Shown here in pieces: positions 14,829 through 19,213 of a stretch of 19,213 nucleotides of DNA. Made by a program: the position numbers and the translations under genes. This stretch comes from Syntrophomonas sp. Its GTDB lineage: Bacteria > Bacillota > Syntrophomonadia > Syntrophomonadales > Syntrophomonadaceae. Position 1 is the stretch's first letter. Every line of letters starts with the position of its first letter. The DNA lies in contig PWPP01000080.1 of the NCBI GenBank assembly GCA_003558625.1, positions 1 through 19,213 on the forward strand. Direction: 5' to 3'. The notes beneath the pieces are model-generated. The model worked only from the letters and a program-made list of their open reading frames with translations, ran no database searches and had not been told where the DNA came from.

Positions 14829-14862
14829 TGAGCCCTTTAAATGGGCCTTTTTTTTGTCTTTT
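14829..14862 (+). terminator. Plus-strand intrinsic terminator
   Basis: GCCC (14832-14835) and GGGC (14843-14846) form a short stem with a 7-base loop, followed by eight Ts (14848-14855) and a further T-run. With the promoter at 14770-14799 it would define a transcript of about 50 bases. Confidence 0.6.
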
Positions 14863-15097
14863 TTGGCCTGGGTCCATGGATAAATCTCCCTCCTGGTTTA
14901 TTGCACACGTAAATAGGACAACATTGCTATAAACCAGACGGCTTTCCGTTTATGAGGCTGTGAAGGAGTAATTTGCCTTGCTCTCGGAAGAGGTCCCGGA
15001 TCAAAGACCAGCATAGCTGCATACTAATCCTGCCTGCATGTTGGCACCTGTTCATAAATAAACGCATGCACAAGTTGGAAAAATGTATTTTACATGC

Positions 15098-15137
15098 AAA
15101 ATAAAAACAGGAGCTTAATCGATCAAGCTCCTGTTTA
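15098..15137 (-). terminator. Terminator of tRNA-Ser
   Basis: On the minus strand AACAGGAGCTT pairs with AAGCTCCTGTT across the loop GATCGATT, an 11-bp perfect stem, followed by TTTATTTT. It starts about 10 bases after the tRNA CCA end. Confidence 0.92.
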
Positions 15138-15144
15138 TCTGCTC

Positions 15145-15238
15145 TGGCGGAGAGGGAGGGATTCGAACCCTCGAGAGAGTGTTACCCCTCTACTCGATTT
15201 CCAATCGAGCGCCTTCAGCCGTACTCAGCCACCTCTCC
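15145..15238 (-). tRNA. tRNA-Ser (anticodon GGA)
   Basis: On the minus strand the gene begins GGAGAGGTGGCTGAG, ends CCTCTCC-G-CCA (CCA encoded), and has acceptor stem GGAGAGG/CCTCTCC. The anticodon arm CTCGA-TTGGAAA-TCGAG gives anticodon GGA, reading UCC/UCU. A long variable arm (about 15185-15177) and the GGTTCGAATCC T-arm confirm a class II serine tRNA. A promoter (15290-15318) and a strong terminator flank it, so it is a single-gene unit. Confidence 0.97.
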
Positions 15239-15271
15239 TAATAAAACTTTTTAAGGCTACTAATCTGATCC

Positions 15272-15547
15272 ATGATCAGGCTAGGAACAATCATATCAAA
15301 TATTTTGTTCCAGCACAACTATTCCGGGGTAATATTCTTAAGGAAAAAGTTGGCTTCCCTGGCGGCTGCTAAAGATTTTGCCATAGTAAAATGGGGTCCT
15401 TCCCTGCTTATTTCCTATGGCAATGGCATGACCCAGGCTGCTTTAGAAAAGACAGCGACCTTCATCCCGATACCATTGTACAAATTAACCGGATACCAAG
15501 TAGAAGGAGACTTCTGCAGGATATTCCACAACCAGCCAACCCCATGA
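15272..15547 (+). pseudogene. Possible gene fragment of unknown family
   Basis: An open frame of 91 codons whose 3' two-thirds has coding-like codon use, including KWGPSLLISYGNGMTQAAL and FIPIPLYKLTGYQVEGDF. I do not recognise the family. The 5' part overlaps the tRNA-Ser promoter on the other strand and the ATG at 15272 lacks an SD. A TTG at about 15350 follows AAGGA and would give some 65 residues. The protein looks like the C-terminal remnant of a longer gene, but a short real gene or chance cannot be excluded. Confidence 0.3.
15290..15318 (-). promoter_or_regulatory. Promoter of tRNA-Ser
   Basis: On the minus strand -35 TTGTGC (15318-15313), a 17-base spacer and -10 TATGAT (15295-15290). 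The start near 15283 is about 45 bases before the tRNA 5' end. Confidence 0.7.
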
Positions 15548-15643
15548 CGGGGAGCATCAAATCTCTAGTTTAGTGGGCGACAAACACTGCCGTTGGTAGT
15601 GCTCTTCTTAAGAGAAATCATGCCGGTATTTGAGTCCCGGATA

Positions 15644-15672
15644 TTGAGAAAAATGTGTTTTTATGCTATATT
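15644..15672 (+). promoter_or_regulatory. Promoter of the FAS1 gene unit
   Basis: -35 TTGAGA (15644-15649), 17-base spacer, -10 TATATT (15667-15672). The predicted start near 15680 leaves an unusually long leader of about 250 bases before the ATG at 15933. Confidence 0.6.
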
Positions 15673-15679
15673 TGATATA

Positions 15680-15932
15680 GTATTGCATTGCGCTTTTGGT
15701 GAAAAAACCCTTTGCTGATGTGGTTTCTTCGCCGGCAAAGTGCGTTTTCCCAACCCAAGAACTGCAACCTTATCCCAGATCCATGACGTTCTTAAATAAA
15801 GGGGGGTGAGAAGATACTTGCGTTTTTCAGATCAGGTAGCCGTTACCGCATTTCAGTAATAAGGGGGTGAAAACGCTAACTTCATACCCTGGACATGATT
15901 TAATATTAAACCAATTTGAAGGAGGCTGTTTA
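15680..15932 (+). promoter_or_regulatory. Long structured 5' leader, unidentified
   Basis: Several pairings are visible. GCGCTTT (15690-15696) pairs with AAAGTGC (15737-15743), and competing TTTGC/GCAAA lies inside. GCGTTTTTCA (15820-15829) pairs with TGAAAACGC (15868-15876), enclosing GGTA/TACC (15835-15847). The segment CAGGTAGCCGTTACCG resembles the 3' half of class I cyclic-di-GMP (GEMM) riboswitches, but the GACGCAAAGCC block is not found, so no class is assigned. The translated start is set by GGAGG at 15920-15925. Confidence 0.35.
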
Positions 15933-16961
15933 ATGAAGAAAAACCGGATCAAATATTTAGCCCTGCTAGTGATTGCCCTGCTGTTAATAGGAGTTGCAGG
16001 TGTTGCCGCCCAAGGATTGAGAATACACATAGATGGCAAGGCCATCACCTCTGATGTGGATCCTTTTATTCATCAGGCCCGGACTATGGTGCCCATACGT
16101 GTGATTACCGAAAACTTTGGCGCCGATGTTTCCTGGATCGCAGAAACCAGGACCGTAGAAATTGTTTCGCCATACAAGAAATTTCTGCAGAATTATCAAG
16201 CCAAGGGTATGTACCTGACGCAAGCTCAGGAAGTGCTGAATGCCTATAATGCCAATCCCAATGCCGTAGCCATTTTGGATGTAAGGCCAGCCGCGCTTGT
16301 AGATGAATATATCGTCGGCTCCAGGAATATCCCGCTACCCACCTTGATTGACAACCTGGCTGAAGTGCCGGCAGATAGAATGATCGCCGTGTATTGCACT
16401 CTGGATGTTAATGCTGCCTATGCCGTAGCTATCCTCAACATGCTGGGTTATGATGCCTATGTTATGGTGGGCGGAAAAGATGCCTGGGTTGCCGCCTGTG
16501 GTGCCGTCACCACTGAGCCCATCGTAGAAGAGGAAGAAGAAGTTTTAGCCGATATCGTTGATACTGCCATTGCCGCCGGCTCCTTTACCACCCTGGTCGC
16601 AGCCCTGCAAGCGGCTGATTTTGTTGAGCCCTTAAAAGCTGCAGGTCCTTATACCGTTTTTGCCCCCACGGATGAAGCTTTCGCCCAACTGCCGGAAGGC
16701 ACCGTGGAAGATTTGTTGCTGCCGGAAAACCTGGACGCCCTGCAGGCCATTTTGGCCTATCACGTAGTGGCCGGTTCCGTCCTGGCTGAAGATGTAGTGG
16801 CGCTGACCTCCGCTGAAACTCTTTTAGGACAGGATCTCGCCATTACCATTGAAGATGGTAACGTTTTTATCAATGATGCCCAGGTAATTATTACTGATAT
16901 TATTTGCTCTAACGGAGTAATTCATGTCATCGATGCCGTGCTGCTGCCACCGGCAGAATAA
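15933..16961 (+). CDS. Secreted CuAO-N / rhodanese-like / FAS1 three-domain protein
   Basis: The 342-residue protein begins with a signal peptide (KKNRIK, then a hydrophobic core to about residue 25, cleavage likely near VAA-Q). Residues about 29-80 match the copper-amine-oxidase N-terminal domain common in Clostridia exoproteins (HIDGKAI, RTMVPIRVITENFGADVSW). About 85-190 is rhodanese-like (AILDVRP, then YCTLDVNAAYA and VGGKDAW). It keeps the loop Cys but lacks the Arg residues of the usual CRxGxRS loop, so sulfurtransferase activity is doubtful. An acidic linker leads to a FAS1 domain (207-342) with TVFAPTDEAFAQLP and the YHVV motif, an adhesion module. GGAGG 7 bases upstream decides the ATG at 15933; an in-frame GTG at 15867 is less likely. 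A second FAS1 gene follows. Confidence 0.88.
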   Translation: MKKNRIKYLALLVIALLLIGVAGVAAQGLRIHIDGKAITSDVDPFIHQARTMVPIRVITENFGADVSWIAETRTVEIVSPYKKFLQNYQAKGMYLTQAQEVLNAYNANPNAVAILDVRPAALVDEYIVGSRNIPLPTLIDNLAEVPADRMIAVYCTLDVNAAYAVAILNMLGYDAYVMVGGKDAWVAACGAVTTEPIVEEEEEVLADIVDTAIAAGSFTTLVAALQAADFVEPLKAAGPYTVFAPTDEAFAQLPEGTVEDLLLPENLDALQAILAYHVVAGSVLAEDVVALTSAETLLGQDLAITIEDGNVFINDAQVIITDIICSNGVIHVIDAVLLPPAE

Positions 16962-17014
16962 TTACAGATCCTATTCATACATACCAATGCCTGTTGCCAC
17001 CTCTTGGATGCTTG

Positions 17015-17042
17015 TTGTATTACCATAGCCCTTCTCTATTAT
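17015..17042 (+). promoter_or_regulatory. Possible promoter of the FAS1 lipoprotein gene
   Basis: -35 TTGTAT (17015-17020), 16-base spacer, -10 TATTAT (17037-17042), about 30 bases before the ATG at 17078. No terminator is seen in the 116-base gap, so read-through from the upstream FAS1 gene is also possible. Confidence 0.4.
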
Positions 17043-17077
17043 AGAAATGAAGGGTACGAATAGGAGGAAATATATTT

Positions 17078-17581
17078 ATGAAAAAAAGGTTCATATTGGC
17101 ACTGCTTCTTGTTTTCATAGTGTCCCTGGTAGGATGTCAACAACAGCCGCCTGCACCACCTCCCACTCCAGATATCGTGGATACTGCTATAGCAGACGGA
17201 AACTTCACCACCCTGGTCGCAGCCCTGGAAGCGGCTGAGCTGGTTGATGCCCTGAAAGCGGATGGTCCTTTTACCGTTTTTGCCCCTACCGATGAGGCTT
17301 TTGCCCAATTACCGGAAGGCACCGTTGAAGCACTGCTGCTCCCGGAAAACCAGGAACAACTGCAGTCTATCCTGTTGTATCATGTAGTGGTCGGTTCCGT
17401 TCTGGCTGAAGATGTGGTAGAAATGACCTCGGCCGAAACCCTGGAGGGACAGGAAGTTGCCATTGCCGTAGTAGATGATGAAGTCATGATTAATGATGCC
17501 AAAGTGATTACCGCAGATATCATCTGCTCCAATGGGGTAATCCATGTCATCGATGCCGTGCTGCTGCCACCGGCAGAATAA
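17078..17581 (+). CDS. FAS1 (fasciclin) domain lipoprotein
   Basis: The 167-residue protein has a lipoprotein signal: a positive start (KKRF), hydrophobic core and lipobox LVGC with the modified Cys at about residue 20. A short Gln/Pro-rich linker follows, then a single FAS1 domain from about residue 32 to the end. The FAS1 domain has TVFAPTDEAFAQLPEGTVE, YHVVVGSVLAEDVV and the terminal CSNGVIHVIDAVL. It should sit on the outer face of the membrane and act in adhesion or matrix binding. The domain is close to that of the preceding protein (roughly three-quarters identical by eye), and the last 39 bases of both genes are identical. AGGAGG lies 10 bases before the ATG. Confidence 0.92.
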   Translation: MKKRFILALLLVFIVSLVGCQQQPPAPPPTPDIVDTAIADGNFTTLVAALEAAELVDALKADGPFTVFAPTDEAFAQLPEGTVEALLLPENQEQLQSILLYHVVVGSVLAEDVVEMTSAETLEGQEVAIAVVDDEVMINDAKVITADIICSNGVIHVIDAVLLPPAE

Positions 17582-17698
17582 GGAAATCCTGTAATCCAAT
17601 CTGTTTTCAGGATCCCATGATTTTTAACCCGGTATGTATACACAGGAACCAAAAAGGGTATGTTGCTTCAATCAAGCAGCTCCCGCCCCTTTAGCCCT

Positions 17699-17735
17699 AA
17701 AAAAACCCGGCAAAACCTTTTTGCCGGGTTTTTTA
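17699..17735. terminator. Bidirectional intrinsic terminator
   Basis: AAAAAACCCGGCAAAA (17700-17715) and TTTTGCCGGGTTTTTT (17719-17734) form a long perfect stem with a 3-base loop and A/T tracts on both sides. It ends the plus-strand FAS1 lipoprotein gene and the convergent patatin-like gene. Confidence 0.93.
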
Positions 17736-17758
17736 TCTGTTAAAAACTCAAACGCCAC

Positions 17759-18559
17759 TTATTTTCCAGAACCGCGCTCTTCGATCCTGCTCAAATCCTT
17801 TATGGCCTGCCGGTAACCTGCTTCGATTAAGTCCGGGATCTGCTTGGGATCAAAACGGTTAAAATGGGACAGTTCCAAATCCAAAAGAAATTCCGCTTCC
17901 TGCATCTGCAGTTTGGTCGCATGGTTAATGGAGAACTGAAAGGCATTCACCAAAAGTTCAATAATATTGTCCGGTTTTCCCCGTTTGCTTTGCAGATTGA
18001 CGGCAATCACCTGCTTTGCCCCCAGATCCCGTACCGTAGAGACCGGAACATTTTCCACAATCCCGCCATCTACCAGCATTCTTCCGTCTATTTCCACCGG
18101 AATAAAGGCCCCGGGTATACAGGCACTGGCCCTGACCGCCGTGGCCACCTTGCCCGATTCTAAAACCACTTTTTCCCCGGTGGCAATGTCCGTGGCCACC
18201 ACCGCCAGGTGAATTTTGGCCTGCTCCATTGTGACGTCCCCCAGTTCCTGCTCGATCCTTTGGCCCAGTTTTTCTCCCGACAGCAAGCCGTATTGAGACA
18301 AAGATAACCCGGAAACTTCCAGCCAGTTTAACTCCATAATGATCTCCTTGATCTCCTTCCAGTCTTTACCAAAAGCAAAAAATGACCCGATAATCGCTCC
18401 TACACTGGTTCCGGCTACATAATCGATTTTAAGCTCTAATTCCTGCAGTGCTTTCAGCACCCCTACATGGGCAGCGCCCAGCACCGCTCCCCCTCCCAAA
18501 GCCAGACCCAAAGATCCGGGTTCCACTTTCTGTCCCCATATTTTATCCATAAATCCCAT
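17759..18559 (-). CDS. Patatin-like phospholipase family protein
   Basis: A 266-residue acyl hydrolase of the patatin/RssA type, acting on lipid esters with a Ser-Asp dyad. Visible are the oxyanion loop GGGAVLG (residues 22-28), nucleophile motif GTSVG (Ser52), the conserved RASACIPG strand and DGG (Asp164) with IVENVPV. No signal peptide or transmembrane helix is seen, so it is probably cytoplasmic or membrane-associated. The ATG at 18559 follows GGGGGAGGG; the longer frame to 18649 adds a Lys/His-rich stretch lacking an SD. The specific lipid substrate is unknown. It is convergent with the FAS1 gene. Confidence 0.88.
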   Translation of the reverse strand: MGFMDKIWGQKVEPGSLGLALGGGAVLGAAHVGVLKALQELELKIDYVAGTSVGAIIGSFFAFGKDWKEIKEIIMELNWLEVSGLSLSQYGLLSGEKLGQRIEQELGDVTMEQAKIHLAVVATDIATGEKVVLESGKVATAVRASACIPGAFIPVEIDGRMLVDGGIVENVPVSTVRDLGAKQVIAVNLQSKRGKPDNIIELLVNAFQFSINHATKLQMQEAEFLLDLELSHFNRFDPKQIPDLIEAGYRQAIKDLSRIEERGSGK

Positions 18560-18638
18560 CGGACCCTCCCCCTCTTCCTTATCAATATAGAGATAGAACT
18601 TGTCGTAAAACGGGTGTGACCGTTTTTTTCTTAGCTTG

Positions 18639-18644
18639 ATTATA
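18639..18644 (-). promoter_or_regulatory. Possible -10 of the patatin-like gene
   Basis: TATAAT on the minus strand about 80 bases before the ATG at 18559. No convincing -35 lies 16-18 bases upstream, so only moderate support. Confidence 0.35.
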
Positions 18645-18649
18645 CACAT

Positions 18650-18888
18650 GCTCTATGGTTTAGGCCAGCTTGTTGTTTTATCCTTTGGAAACTAACAACC
18701 GGCAGATATTCAATCCGGTGGCACGAAAGCTGGCGGCGTCCCTTATTTCAATCGGTTTTCCCATACCCCGTGGGGCAGAGATAGTATCCTTCTCTTTTCT
18801 GGCGGTGGTTCCGGTTTAAGCCTGGTAAAATCCGCTCTGATCCCCGCCGGGGTTAAAGCCGGCACTGTGGCCGTCTAATCATGCCCTG
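18650..18888. other. Intergenic region upstream of the patatin-like gene
   Basis: About 240 bases without an annotated gene. On the plus strand a frame with no start (about 18697-18879) stays open for some 60 codons and ends SALIPAGVKAGTVAV-stop. It could be a gene remnant, but no family is recognised and a second frame is also open over part of it. Confidence 0.35.
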
Positions 18889-19213
18889 CTATTGCCATAT
18901 CAGGGCAATGGCAACGGCTGCCGCCAAACCGCAGAAAAGGGTTAAGATCCCACCCCACCGCATAAAAGAACTGCGGGGAAAGGGAGCCTGGCTCATCACC
19001 ATAAGCACTCCCTGGTGGGTGGGAAGCAGCAGGGTTAAATTGGCTCCCGCTGCCACTGCCATCAGGGCTGCTGCCGTTTCTACCTGGTTGGCTGCTGCCA
19101 GCCCTAAGGCCAGGGGGGCCATGAATACGGCGGCGGCAGCGTTGTTGATGGCATTGGAAAGAGCAGAAGAAACAAAAACCAGCAGCAGGATGATGAAAAA
19201 GGGCGACAGACCC
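18889..19213 (-). CDS. SLC13/ArsB-like ion permease, C-terminal part
   Basis: The gene runs off the window's right edge; about 108 C-terminal residues are visible. They contain a hydrophobic helix, then SNAINNAAAAVFMAPLALGL, which resembles the SNN-x-A(T/A) ion-binding hairpin of SLC13/ArsB/NhaD-superfamily permeases. A second helix LMAVAAGANLTLLLPTH follows, with TH-type ends typical of the family, and a final transmembrane helix ending IALIWQ. An internal Met at 19122 is not the start because the frame continues upstream with family-like sequence. The transported ion cannot be told from this part. Confidence 0.75.
   Translation of the reverse strand, partial: GLSPFFIILLLVFVSSALSNAINNAAAAVFMAPLALGLAAANQVETAAALMAVAAGANLTLLLPTHQGVLMVMSQAPFPRSSFMRWGGILTLFCGLAAAVAIALIWQ

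Larger units (their letters stand above)
14448..15097. other. Intergenic region between the Grx-like gene and tRNA-Ser
   Basis: About 650 bases without a convincing gene. The part near the Grx-like gene should hold its promoter; TGTTAAAAT (about 14617-14625 on the minus strand) is a possible extended -10. A 7-bp inverted repeat ACCCGGA/TCCGGGT lies at 14567-14596. The stretch 14740-14810 is very AT-rich and contains a plus-strand promoter, a Spo0A-like box and a terminator, described separately. From 14865 to 15097 nothing is recognisable. Confidence 0.5.

Noticed and set aside
1..19213. CRISPR array, insertion sequence or prophage genes
   Set aside because: No regularly spaced direct repeats, transposase or phage-like proteins are visible on either strand.

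Overview
The window is a chromosomal segment from an anaerobic, low-to-mid GC Gram-positive bacterium, most likely a member of the Clostridia (Bacillota). Support comes from the long Alu-domain-bearing SRP RNA of the Bacillus/Clostridium type beside dnaX-ybaB-recR, a ferredoxin-dependent 2-oxoacid oxidoreductase, strong AGGAGG ribosome binding sites, a Spo0A-box-like sequence and an apparent selenoprotein. The species cannot be named from the sequence alone.

Almost everything from 1 to 15238 is read leftward on the minus strand. In transcription order this is: tRNA-Ser(GGA); a glutaredoxin-like gene with an in-frame UGA at the first redox-active position; an AarF/UbiB-family kinase-like gene coupled to a thiolase-fold gene and a DUF35 zinc-ribbon/OB gene; the SRP RNA; dnaX-ybaB-recR; a TPP-riboswitch-controlled thiDME operon ending in a coupled HAD phosphatase; a P-loop ATPase gene followed by korABCD; and finally two sigma-A-type promoters reading into a 16S rRNA gene, of which only the first ~27 bases are in the window.

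The right end is different. From 15644 a plus-strand unit with a long structured leader encodes two secreted FAS1 (fasciclin) proteins: a signal-peptide protein with copper-amine-oxidase-N, rhodanese-like and FAS1 domains, and a FAS1 lipoprotein. Their FAS1 domains are recent duplicates. A bidirectional terminator separates them from a convergent patatin-like phospholipase gene, and the window ends in the C-terminus of an SLC13/ArsB-like permease.

The most notable feature is the UGA-containing glutaredoxin/zinc-ribbon gene (14088-14447). The UGA sits exactly where the first Cys of CPYC belongs, a strong SD and ATG lie upstream in frame, and a small hairpin at SECIS distance follows. Conventional gene callers would truncate it. 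Secondary points are a HAD phosphatase translationally coupled to thiE that may supply a TMP phosphatase step, a thiolase-fold protein lacking the usual catalytic cysteines but paired with a DUF35 partner, an isolated promoter-terminator unit with a Spo0A box, and the unusual three-domain FAS1 protein behind an unidentified structured leader.
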